DNA from: Bacteroidales bacterium
GTDB taxonomy: Bacteria; Bacteroidota; Bacteroidia; Bacteroidales; F082
DNA length: 21,029 nucleotides
Direction: 5' to 3'
Assembly (NCBI GenBank): GCA_016285355.1
Contig: JAEEQP010000060.1
Location: forward strand, 1 to 21,029
The stretch's first letter is position 1, and every line of letters begins with the position of its first letter. Positions 7,000 to 14,811 of the stretch are shown piece after piece. The notes below the pieces were generated by a model, which did no database searches, had not been told where the DNA came from, and saw only the letters and a list, made by a program, of their open reading frames with translations. Both the position numbers and the translations under genes were made by a program.

Positions 7000-8205
7000 A
7001 TGAAAATATTAGTCTTAAACTGCGGCAGTTCCTCCATCAAATACCAATTGTTAGAGATGGAAAACGCCAATTCATCGCGCCTGTTGGCCAAGGGCCTCTT
7101 GGAGCGCATCGGCCTCGAAATGGGCGAATTCACCCACAAATACAATGGTGAGAAATACTACGAACAGCTCCCCATCCCGAACCATACCGAAGGCATCAAG
7201 TTGGTGCTGAAGGCTTTGGTCGACCCGAAGATGGGTGTCATCAAGGACCTGAAAGAAATCAACGCTGTCGGTCACCGCGTGGCCCATGGCGGTGAGAAGT
7301 TCTCCCACAGCGTCCTCATCGACGACAATGTCGTCAACCTTATCAAGGAACTCTGCGACCTCGCCCCGCTGCACAATCCAGGTGCTTTGCAAGGCATCGC
7401 CGCCATGGAGGCAGTACTTCCCGGCATCCCGATGGCTGCCGTGTTCGACACCTCGTTCCACAGCACCATGCCCGCTGAGGCTTACCTCTATGCCCTGCCT
7501 TACGAGTTTTATGAGAAATACCGCATCCGTCGTTACGGCTTCCACGGCACCAGCCATAAGTACGTGGCAGAGAAGGCCGCCGCTTTCATTGGCAAGGACT
7601 GGAAGCAGACGAAGATTGTCACCTGCCACTTAGGCAGTGGTGCCTCCATCGCCGCCGTAGAATACGGCAAGTCGGTGGAGACTTCTATGGGCTTCACTCC
7701 TGTTGAAGGTCTCGTCATGGGTAGCCGCACTGGCGACCTCGACGTGGGTGCATTCATGTACATTATGGACAAGGAAGGTCTCGGCACCAAGGAAATGAAC
7801 ACTTTGGTGAACAAGAAATCCGGCCTCGTGGGCATCACGGGCGGCAAACAGGACATGCGTGACGTGCGTGCCGCCAAGGAAGAAGGCGACGAGCGTTGCA
7901 CCTACGCTTTCAATATGTTCGCTCACCGCGTGAAGAAGTACATCGGTGCTTATATGGCCGTAATGAACGGTGCTGACATCATCGTCATGACTGGCGGCAT
8001 CGGCGAGAACGCTTGGTTCATGCGTGAGGCCATCCTCGAGAACATGGAAGGCCTTGGCATCGAGTTCGACCGCAAGATGAACAAGGAAATCATCGGCGAT
8101 GCTGGTGTCATTTCCACGCCTAATTCTAAGGTCACTGTTGTTGTGTATCCTACTGATGAGGAATTTGTCATTGCTCAGGATACATATAACTTGGTGACGA
8201 AGTAA
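7000..8205 (+). CDS. ackA: Acetate kinase
   Basis: At 401 residues the protein is full length. It starts with the ASKHA phosphate-binding motif MKILVLNCGSSSIKYQL. Residues matching known active-site positions are Asn7, Arg93 (GHRVAHGG), Asp150 (VFDTSFHSTMP), His182 (GFHGTSHKYV) and Arg243 (GSRTGD), offset by two from the Methanosarcina numbering I recall. The adenosine-binding TGGIGEN motif is present in the C-terminal domain. The enzyme transfers phosphate from acetyl phosphate to ADP, giving acetate and ATP, and pairs with pta just upstream. No separate promoter is evident in the gap, so it is probably co-transcribed. Two hairpins follow its stop codon. Confidence 0.98.
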   Translation: MKILVLNCGSSSIKYQLLEMENANSSRLLAKGLLERIGLEMGEFTHKYNGEKYYEQLPIPNHTEGIKLVLKALVDPKMGVIKDLKEINAVGHRVAHGGEKFSHSVLIDDNVVNLIKELCDLAPLHNPGALQGIAAMEAVLPGIPMAAVFDTSFHSTMPAEAYLYALPYEFYEKYRIRRYGFHGTSHKYVAEKAAAFIGKDWKQTKIVTCHLGSGASIAAVEYGKSVETSMGFTPVEGLVMGSRTGDLDVGAFMYIMDKEGLGTKEMNTLVNKKSGLVGITGGKQDMRDVRAAKEEGDERCTYAFNMFAHRVKKYIGAYMAVMNGADIIVMTGGIGENAWFMREAILENMEGLGIEFDRKMNKEIIGDAGVISTPNSKVTVVVYPTDEEFVIAQDTYNLVTK

Positions 8206-8226
8206 GATATAATAAAAATTGTACTT

Positions 8227-8255
8227 TTGTAGAGACGGTGCATGCACCGTCTCTA
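8227..8255. repeat. Palindromic repeat family D, copy 1, after ackA
   Basis: A perfect 26-base palindrome (8230-8255, core GACGGTGCATGCACCGTC) lies 22 bases after the ackA stop. An identical 29-base stretch lies at 14378-14406 on the far side of the BspA-like gene. It may act as a transcription terminator, though only short T runs flank it. Confidence 0.85.
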
Positions 8256-8269
8256 TACCACAAAACTGA

Positions 8270-8297
8270 AAAATCCTGTCATTGGCAGGATTTTTTT
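8270..8297 (+). terminator. Intrinsic terminator of pta-ackA
   Basis: A stem AATCCTG / CAGGATT with a 7-base loop (TCATTGG) is preceded by an A run and followed by seven Ts. This is the classical Rho-independent layout. It lies 65 bases after the ackA stop and can also act on the opposite strand. Confidence 0.8.
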
Positions 8298-8440
8298 GTT
8301 TGCTGAATTTTGTGTAATCTGTAGAGTTCGCCATTTTAGATTCGGGCTTACCCCCATTCAGCAAGTACCAGAATAGTTATTTTTGACCCTTTAAAATTAC
8401 AGCAATTTTTGAACATGCAACAAAAACAATGAAATTTTCG

Positions 8441-8448
8441 TATTTTTG
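8441..8448 (+). promoter_or_regulatory. Candidate promoter of the leader / BspA-like gene
   Basis: TATTTTTG followed by CC matches the -7 element TAnnTTTG. No good TTTG is found 19-21 bases upstream (the sequence there is A-rich), so the match is half a promoter. If used, it gives a leader of about 400 bases ahead of the large gene. Confidence 0.4.
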
Positions 8449-8529
8449 CCACCATCAAACCCAAAGTCTAACCAAATCGAATTGAAATGAATACAGCGCG
8501 GGCGCATTGACGAAAAACGGCATATTAAA

Positions 8530-8700
8530 AACTAAGCGTTGCTTAACGCTTGCGTTCCATTAAACTTCCACTTTTATTAGACACCGCAAGCCAATACAGC
8601 AAAGTTCATGTGTTTTCACATGGGCTTTACTTATTAGTTGAGGTGTCTGGCTGTGGAAGGCCAATGGAACCAACTAGAGTAAGTCCATGTTTTTTATTGC
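8530..8700 (+). promoter_or_regulatory. Structured leader RNA with two competing folds, possible attenuator
   Basis: Fold 1 is a long rod from 8554 to 8670: GTTCCATT/AATGGAAC, CTTCCAC/GTGGAAG and AGACACC/GGTGTCT, then an apical stem that ends in CATGTG-TTTT-CACATG (8607-8622). Fold 2 pairs 8618-8640 with 8671-8690 (about 20 pairs, two small bulges) and is followed directly by T6 (8690-8695), like a terminator. Both folds use 8618-8630, so they exclude each other. A separate hairpin, AAGCGTT-GCTT-AACGCTT, stands at 8534-8551. I do not recognise a known riboswitch or RNA family. The rest of 8298-8730 shows nothing else beyond the candidate promoter. Confidence 0.45.
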
Positions 8701-8730
8701 CCTATCTGAAAAATACATTATTATAAACAC

Positions 8731-8856
8731 ATGATTATCAAAAAAATTAGAAAACAACAACAAAGAAAACACACAATTCTCAGACTAATAAAATGTCCGT
8801 ATGGTCTCTATTGGTCAAAACCTATTCAAACGAATTATGCCAAACTAAAAGAATAG
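8731..8856 (+). CDS. Small basic ORF (41 codons) upstream of the BspA-like gene
   Basis: An ATG-to-TAG frame encodes a 41-residue peptide rich in Lys, Arg and Gln (it begins MIIKKIRKQQQRKHTIL) with no hydrophobic segment. It ends four bases before the ATG of the large gene, a spacing that would allow translational coupling. No ribosome-binding site is evident and the first part is A/C-rich low-complexity sequence. It could be a leader peptide or merely a chance open frame. I do not recognise homologues. Confidence 0.22.
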   Translation: MIIKKIRKQQQRKHTILRLIKCPYGLYWSKPIQTNYAKLKE

Positions 8857-8860
8857 AAAA

Positions 8861-11800
8861 ATGAAAACTTCAAAAACACATTTGAAAAGAGCCTTACTCA
8901 TCCTGATCATCTGCTGGGTGGGCTTAGTAAAAGCCATAGCGCAAAGTTTCACCGTGGGTAATTTGAATTACTCTGTCAATAGTGACAGCACCACCGTAAC
9001 CGTGACAGGCCATGTGAACGGAACTTCTGCCACAGGCTCTTTGGTTATTCCTGAAAGCGTAATTTATGAAGGCTCATCGTATGCTGTGACTGCTATAGGC
9101 GACTATGCTTTTAATGGATGTAGTGGTTTCACAGGAGACCTAAGCATTCCCAATTCCGTGACCACATTAGGCAGAGAGGCTTTCGCTAATTGCAGCGGCT
9201 TCTCAGATAATTTGAACATAGGAAATTCTGTGACATCAATAGGTACTTGTGCTTTTCTGAGATGCAGCGGCTTTACAGGCAGTTTGACCATCGGCAATTC
9301 TGTAACGTCAATAGGAATTGCTGCTTTTAGCGGTTGCAGCGGCTTTTCGGAAGTATATTTCAATGCCACCAATTGTTGGGATGCAAGTAGTACACAGCCG
9401 CCATTCACAGGCTGTGGAGGCTCTCTTATTATTGGAGATAATGTAGAGAGGATTCCAGGAGACATGTTCAAAAATGGAGGCTTTGCTGGAAGCTTGACCA
9501 TCGGCAATTCTGTGACCACGATAGGCCAACGTGCATTCTATGGGTGTAGTGGCTTAACTGGAAGCTTGATTATTCCCAATTCCGTGACAGCGATAGGCAA
9601 TTCTGCTTTTTATGGGTGCAGTGGTTTTAGCGGCGACCTTATCATTTCCAATAGTGTTACCTCAATCTATTATTGGGCCTTCGAAAACTGTAGTGGATTC
9701 ACGGGCACTTTAGTTATTCCAAATTCCTTGACTTATATCGGAGAGCGTGTGTTTGCCGGCTGTAGCGGTTTTTCTTCAGTACTATTCAATGCCATCAATT
9801 GTACCGTTGATTCTATGGTAAGCCATCCACCGTTTGAAAACTGTGGAGGCACATTAACCATTGGCGACAGTGTAGAAAGCCTCCCACAATGTATTTTCAA
9901 AAACGCTGCATTCACTGGCGACCTTATCATTCCTGGTTCCGTGACTTCGATAGGCAATAGTGCCTTCTCGAATTGTATCGGATTTACAGGTAACCTTGAA
10001 ATTCCTGAAAGTGCAGTAACTATTGGACCCCATGCTTTTAGCAATTGCAGAGGCTTCACAACGGTGCATTACAATGCAAGAAATTGTCAAAACAATGGTT
10101 ACGGTTATGATTATTTCGACAGCTGTGGCGGCACATTAATACTTGGAGATAATGTGGAAAACATCCCTACTTCACTGTTTCGCAATGGCAACTTTACAGG
10201 TAGTGTGACGATAGGTAACGCCGTGACTTCCATAGGAACAAATCCATTTTCTGGATGCTCCTTGTTGGAACAAATCATCGTAGATCCATTGAATCCAATT
10301 TACGATTCAAGAGAGGACTGCAATGCCATCATTCGAACAAGCAACAATGCATTAATAGCAGGTTGCCAAAACACCATTATTCCAAATTCTGTGACTTCGG
10401 TTGCCAGTCATGCCTTTCAAAACCTCAGCACTTTGACTTTTATTAACATTCCCAATTCGGTAACTTTGATTGGAGAACAAGCATTCCTTTCTTGTATCGG
10501 CTTATCTACCATGACTGTACTGGCAGAAAACCCACCCCACCTGGATAGAGAAGTCTTTTTTAATGTGCCGAAAAATATCCCCGTCTATATACCCAGTGGC
10601 ACTCTCGAAGATTACCAAAACACCGACGGTTGGAACGAATTCACTTGTTATTATGAATTAGGGCAAACGCTCGTTTTCAACACCTACGTAGATGAAGATG
10701 TGTATGCCATGGGCACTCCCATCCCGATTCATGGAACCGTAATGGATGGCGAAAATGCTCCAGTAGCCAATGTGGGAGTGGAAATCGGTGTCTTCGTCAT
10801 GGGCATGAAACGTACATTGCAAACCAACACCGATGAAAACGGCCAATTTTTCGCCACTTTTGAGCCTATGCCTTCCGAATCAGGCTATTATACCGTTAAT
10901 TCAGGTAGGGTGGGCAACCATAGCACCTCCATTCACGACGGCTTCAACATCCCTGGCATGGCTGTCATTGCCAATAGTTATATTCTGTGCCCAGTAACCC
11001 AGAACCAACCTAAGACAGACTCCATCCGCATTAGGAACAAATGCAATTTGGAACTGAATGATATTCAAGTTTCCGTGCTCTCCGCTCCAGAAGGCTGCTC
11101 CATCAGCTTCATGCCGCTGAGTCTCGGTGCCTTGGAAACCGATTATCTTGTTTATACTGTGAGCGGCACCGAACCGACCCAAGGCAACTATTATCAGGAA
11201 ATCCAACTGAAAGCAACTACAAGCATCGGAGCTGAGACCAATTTTAGCATTTGGTACTATTGCATGGAACCGAAAGGCATTCTCGAAGTCACTCCAAAGA
11301 GCCTTGCTACCACCATGACCAAAGGACAGAGCAAAATCGTTGACGTGATGCTGAGCAACCATGGTACAGCCGCCACAGGCGAAATCACCATCGACCTGCC
11401 CGAAGTGGAATGGATGTCGGTGGTCGGCAGCAGCACTTTGCCTTCCTTGGCCGTGAACGACTCCGCTTACTTCTCCCTGCGTCTTGCTCCCGGCAACGAC
11501 ATTCCACTGACGCAATACTCTGGCGACATTTCCATTAACTGCGAACATGGTGAGTATGTCAACCTTCCTTTCAACATCACGGCTGTTTCTGAATCGACAG
11601 GAGCACTGACAGTCGATGTCACCGACGAATACACTTGGAACACCAACGGAGGATTTGGCCCGCACTTGGCCAATGCCGAAGTGACGCTGACAGGATATTT
11701 CTCCTTGGAAACCGTAGCACATGGCTACACGAACGAAAACGGCATTTTCAATGTGGAGCAACTACCCGAAGGCTATTACAGACTCCATGTGGAAGCCGAC

Positions 11801-14350
11801 CTCCATGAGGAATACAACAATATCATCCTTATCGAAGCGGGTACATCGAACGAACAAGAAATTTTCATTCCCTACCAAGCCGTCACCTATAATTGGACTG
11901 TGGTGCCGGGAGAAATCCAAGACGAGTATGAATTCATTTTGAACATGACGTTTGAGGCCAATGTCCCCTACCCTGTTGTCACCATTGATGCACCTGTGGG
12001 CATTCCAGATTTTGAAGAATCCTATACTTTCAACTACATCATCACCAACCACGGCTTAATCAACACTTACAACATCAGGCTCCATGTGCCCGAAGACGAA
12101 GACTTTCTGTTTACGCCACTTTACGAAAACATAGACACTCTTTCTGGGCTGACCACCATCGAAATCCCTTGCATGGTTACCCACCTGACCAACAACACGC
12201 ACATTTGCAAACATTGGGTGGAAACATGGATAGAATACCAATATGATTGTGGTCCTTATATTGCCACTAAATACGCACACGACTACACTTTGCTTGGAAC
12301 AGAATCATGCGGCATCACACCTCCATCAGGTGGAGGACATGGCGGATTTGCAGGAGGTGGCGGTGGTGCGCCATGGTTTGGAGGCTGGTGGTGGATTGAA
12401 GGCTCTGGTCAATCTAGCCTTTACATCTACAATATCCCAATCAACACGCCTTCAGGTTCGATATGTGTGCAAGTCGGCGTGCAGTTCAACCAGCAAATGG
12501 TAATGACCCGCGAAACTTTCTTCGGCACATTCAGCGTACACAACGGCTTTGAGACAAACGCATTGGAAGCCATCGGACTCAACTTTGTGGTGAAAGACGA
12601 GGACGACAACGACTGCACTGGCTTATTCCAAATCACCACCAATGCATTAACCAATTTGACCGCCATTGACGGTTCTGGTTCCTTAGGCAGCGGATTGGAT
12701 GGCATGGCCCAAATCCTGTTTATCCCCACTAAAGAGGCTGCCCCAACCGAGTCTAAGGTTTATCGCTTCGGTGGCACTTTCACTTTCTTCGACCCATATA
12801 CAAATAATACCATTGTTTGTGATCTGTATCCTGTCCCACTCACGGTTCACCCCAGCCCTGACCTTTACATCGACTACTTCATGCAACGCGACATCATTGG
12901 CGACGATGCCCTTACCCTCGACATCGTTGAGCCCAGCGTCCCTGCTGAATTGGGTGTCATTATCAATAACAAGGGTGCCGGCGTTGCCAAGAATGTAATC
13001 CTTGAAACCGCTGAGCCGGAAATCGTTGAAAACTCGCAAGGTCTCATCATCGACTTCTCGATGTACGGTGCTTCCTTCAATGGCAACGAAGCCCAACTCG
13101 GCCTAATGGAGATTCCTTTCGGCAACATCGAAAGCGGTCACACTGCTATGGGTGAATGGCTATTCACCAGCTCGTTGCTCGGCCACTTTGTTTCCTATGA
13201 AGCTCATGTCATCCACAACAACAGCTATGGCAACCCGAATTTGAGCCTCGTCAGCCATCTCGACATCCACGAACTGATTCATCCGATTCGTGCCTACGGC
13301 AACCTTGAAGACGGCATCAACGACTTCTTGGTCAACGATGTGCCTGACCAAAACAGCTATCCTGACTCCATTTATTTCTCCAACGGTGGTAGAACTGGTG
13401 TCAGCATCGCCAACAGCATGAGCTACGACCACGCTGTTACGCCACAAGACACCATCGTCACTCTCACCGTCAGACCTTCGAAAACTGGCTGGAACTATGG
13501 TGTAGTCGATGACCCAGGAAGTGGCTATGTGCTTGTCGGCTGCAAGAGAAACATTGACAACCAAATCATCCCGCTGCACAACGTTTGGCAGACCTTCGTC
13601 ACTTTGCGCGACGGTGAGGAGCCCATCTATGAAAACAAGCTGCATTTTGTCGACACACTCTCCAATGGTCGCCAAGACTATACTTACACCCTTATCTATA
13701 GTCAGAACGAACCCACCTCACCTTGTCAAATCAACATCGAGGATGAACTCTGCGAAGGCGACGACTACACCATGAACGGTTTCAACTTGACTGACCTCTC
13801 CGCCGGAACGTACGACGAGACCCTGTATGTCCAAAATACATTTGGCTACGACAACATAGTTTCACTACACCTTGTAGTATACGAAATCCCCGAGGTCAAC
13901 ATCCAAATCGACACCATTCATGATAACGGCATCAGTTTCAGATTAACAGCAACGGGTGCTGAATATTACGAATGGTCAACGGGAGAGACCACCGCATCCA
14001 TCCTTGTGTCACCAACAGAGCCGACTACCTATTCAGTGATTGGAACCAACAACCATGGTTGCACCGACTCCGCTGAGGTCATAGTTTCTGGAGGAACTGG
14101 AATCGATGAAAACAGCCAGATGTCATTAGTTGAAGTGTATCCGAATCCTGCACACGAAAAGCTATTCATCAAGACTTCAGAATTCGTCAACACAATTGAA
14201 ATCTTCACGATGACCGGAGCCATGGTGCAACAACAATCTTGTTGGTCTGATAACATGGAGATTAATGTCCAAAACCTCAGCCCGGGCATGTATGTCCTCC
14301 GCTTGGTCACCGACTATGCCGTTGAGACAAGACGCTTCGTGAAAGAATAA
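8861..14350 (+). CDS. BspA-like leucine-rich-repeat surface protein with T9SS C-terminal signal
   Basis: The 1829-residue protein begins with a signal peptide (ALLILIICWVGLVKAIA, cleavage likely after residue 27). Residues 70-575 are Treponema/BspA-type LRR_5 repeats of about 23 residues (pattern IPNSVTSIGxxAFxxCSGF). Residues 610-680 and 914-1005 resemble carboxypeptidase-regulatory-like beta domains (NENGIFNVEQLPEGYYRLHV). Residues 720-905 look like two NEW3/CARDB-type beta sandwiches. A glycine/tryptophan-rich linker (1155-1178) leads to a long region (1185-1600) that resembles a conserved but unnamed module of other large secreted proteins. Residues 1756-1829 are the Por secretion tail (VYPNP ... 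LSPGMYVLRL ... RRFVKE), so the protein should cross the outer membrane by T9SS and be surface-anchored or released. Related LRR proteins act in adhesion; the role here is inferred. It stands alone between terminators. Confidence 0.93.
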   Translation: MKTSKTHLKRALLILIICWVGLVKAIAQSFTVGNLNYSVNSDSTTVTVTGHVNGTSATGSLVIPESVIYEGSSYAVTAIGDYAFNGCSGFTGDLSIPNSVTTLGREAFANCSGFSDNLNIGNSVTSIGTCAFLRCSGFTGSLTIGNSVTSIGIAAFSGCSGFSEVYFNATNCWDASSTQPPFTGCGGSLIIGDNVERIPGDMFKNGGFAGSLTIGNSVTTIGQRAFYGCSGLTGSLIIPNSVTAIGNSAFYGCSGFSGDLIISNSVTSIYYWAFENCSGFTGTLVIPNSLTYIGERVFAGCSGFSSVLFNAINCTVDSMVSHPPFENCGGTLTIGDSVESLPQCIFKNAAFTGDLIIPGSVTSIGNSAFSNCIGFTGNLEIPESAVTIGPHAFSNCRGFTTVHYNARNCQNNGYGYDYFDSCGGTLILGDNVENIPTSLFRNGNFTGSVTIGNAVTSIGTNPFSGCSLLEQIIVDPLNPIYDSREDCNAIIRTSNNALIAGCQNTIIPNSVTSVASHAFQNLSTLTFINIPNSVTLIGEQAFLSCIGLSTMTVLAENPPHLDREVFFNVPKNIPVYIPSGTLEDYQNTDGWNEFTCYYELGQTLVFNTYVDEDVYAMGTPIPIHGTVMDGENAPVANVGVEIGVFVMGMKRTLQTNTDENGQFFATFEPMPSESGYYTVNSGRVGNHSTSIHDGFNIPGMAVIANSYILCPVTQNQPKTDSIRIRNKCNLELNDIQVSVLSAPEGCSISFMPLSLGALETDYLVYTVSGTEPTQGNYYQEIQLKATTSIGAETNFSIWYYCMEPKGILEVTPKSLATTMTKGQSKIVDVMLSNHGTAATGEITIDLPEVEWMSVVGSSTLPSLAVNDSAYFSLRLAPGNDIPLTQYSGDISINCEHGEYVNLPFNITAVSESTGALTVDVTDEYTWNTNGGFGPHLANAEVTLTGYFSLETVAHGYTNENGIFNVEQLPEGYYRLHVEADLHEEYNNIILIEAGTSNEQEIFIPYQAVTYNWTVVPGEIQDEYEFILNMTFEANVPYPVVTIDAPVGIPDFEESYTFNYIITNHGLINTYNIRLHVPEDEDFLFTPLYENIDTLSGLTTIEIPCMVTHLTNNTHICKHWVETWIEYQYDCGPYIATKYAHDYTLLGTESCGITPPSGGGHGGFAGGGGGAPWFGGWWWIEGSGQSSLYIYNIPINTPSGSICVQVGVQFNQQMVMTRETFFGTFSVHNGFETNALEAIGLNFVVKDEDDNDCTGLFQITTNALTNLTAIDGSGSLGSGLDGMAQILFIPTKEAAPTESKVYRFGGTFTFFDPYTNNTIVCDLYPVPLTVHPSPDLYIDYFMQRDIIGDDALTLDIVEPSVPAELGVIINNKGAGVAKNVILETAEPEIVENSQGLIIDFSMYGASFNGNEAQLGLMEIPFGNIESGHTAMGEWLFTSSLLGHFVSYEAHVIHNNSYGNPNLSLVSHLDIHELIHPIRAYGNLEDGINDFLVNDVPDQNSYPDSIYFSNGGRTGVSIANSMSYDHAVTPQDTIVTLTVRPSKTGWNYGVVDDPGSGYVLVGCKRNIDNQIIPLHNVWQTFVTLRDGEEPIYENKLHFVDTLSNGRQDYTYTLIYSQNEPTSPCQINIEDELCEGDDYTMNGFNLTDLSAGTYDETLYVQNTFGYDNIVSLHLVVYEIPEVNIQIDTIHDNGISFRLTATGAEYYEWSTGETTASILVSPTEPTTYSVIGTNNHGCTDSAEVIVSGGTGIDENSQMSLVEVYPNPAHEKLFIKTSEFVNTIEIFTMTGAMVQQQSCWSDNMEINVQNLSPGMYVLRLVTDYAVETRRFVKE

Positions 14351-14377
14351 TAACCGCTCCTTTTATTTTTTGTTTGG

Positions 14378-14408
14378 TTGTAGAGACGGTGCATGCACCG
14401 TCTCTACA
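14378..14408. terminator. Palindromic repeat family D, copy 2: likely bidirectional terminator
   Basis: A perfect 30-base palindrome (14379-14408) lies in the 63-base gap between the convergent BspA-like gene and the PAS gene. T-rich sequence lies on the left (TTTTATTTTTTG) and TTTTT on the right. The stem is identical to copy 1 at 8227-8255. Position between convergent genes supports a terminator role. Confidence 0.75.
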
Positions 14409-14413
14409 TGTTT

Positions 14414-14749
14414 TTATCCCCTATCATAATGCGGCATATCCTCCGGCAGAATGATGGAGAACTCGACCAATCCGCCGACGATTTGCTTGGCATCGTCCTC
14501 GTACCAAGGTGTTTGGTAAATCAGTTTCTTCTTGCCTTTCTTGGAAATCGTGTAGACATTGGTGGCAGCATCATCCAAGAGATGACGGATAATCTGTTGC
14601 GAACGTTCGTTGTGACATTTCATCAGGTCGCGGCCACGGGCGTCGCCGTTCACTTCGATGGAGCTGTCGTTTTGATACAGGATTTCGCCGTCCTTCGCGC
14701 TGATGGTGATGGCTATGTTAAGCCCTTTGAAATAATCAAGTTGGTTCAT
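14414..14749 (-). CDS. Small stand-alone PAS-domain protein
   Basis: The 111-residue protein is essentially one PAS fold: ITISAKDGEILYQNDSS (15-30), the motif GRDLMKCHNERSQQIIRHLL (39-58), and the final strands KKKLIYQTPWYED ... GLVEFSIILPE (74-103). The GxxLxxCHxxxS pattern is typical of a PAS subgroup in sensor and DUF438-like proteins; the Cys-His pair (45-46) may bind a ligand or cofactor, but this is inference. No output domain is present, so it is either a sensor acting through a partner or a simple binding protein. The start at 14749 leaves the shared promoter region free; the frame continues upstream to 14809 through the promoter, which is unlikely to be coding. It is divergent from the Lpt permease gene, 62 bases apart. 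Confidence 0.75.
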   Translation of the reverse strand: MNQLDYFKGLNIAITISAKDGEILYQNDSSIEVNGDARGRDLMKCHNERSQQIIRHLLDDAATNVYTISKKGKKKLIYQTPWYEDDAKQIVGGLVEFSIILPEDMPHYDRG

Positions 14750-14761
14750 AGTGCGTGTATT

Positions 14762-14793
14762 TTTTCGGCAAAGATAGAATTTTTCTACCTTTG
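14762..14793 (+). promoter_or_regulatory. Promoter of the lptF/G-type gene
   Basis: TACCTTTG (14786-14793) is followed by CAGCG, exactly as in the DUF805 promoter at 20869. A weak upstream box, TTTT (14762-14765), lies 20 bases away. The ATG follows 18 bases past the -7 box. Confidence 0.6.
14769..14776 (-). promoter_or_regulatory. Candidate -7 element for the PAS gene
   Basis: On the minus strand TATCTTTG, 19 bases before the PAS ATG, fits TAnnTTTG. No clear TTTG lies at the proper distance. It lies within the lptF/G promoter region, so the two divergent genes share control sequence. Confidence 0.45.
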
Positions 14794-14811
14794 CAGCGTT
14801 TTTATTCAAAA

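Noticed and set aside
6342..7145. 267-codon minus-strand frame over pta and ackA
   Set aside because: It is antisense to two certain genes and crosses the family C palindrome; no recognisable domain.
8554..8670. Retron msd, 6S RNA, or group II intron remnant as an explanation of the long hairpin
   Set aside because: No reverse transcriptase gene is near; no open central bubble of 6S type is evident; no domain V sequence is seen. The competing terminator-like fold fits a leader better, but the identity stays open.
9103..10500. Regularly spaced similar DNA units, as in a CRISPR array or tandem satellite
   Set aside because: The periodicity (about 69 bases) is that of 23-residue LRR_5 units in one open reading frame; units are diverged and there are no unique spacers.
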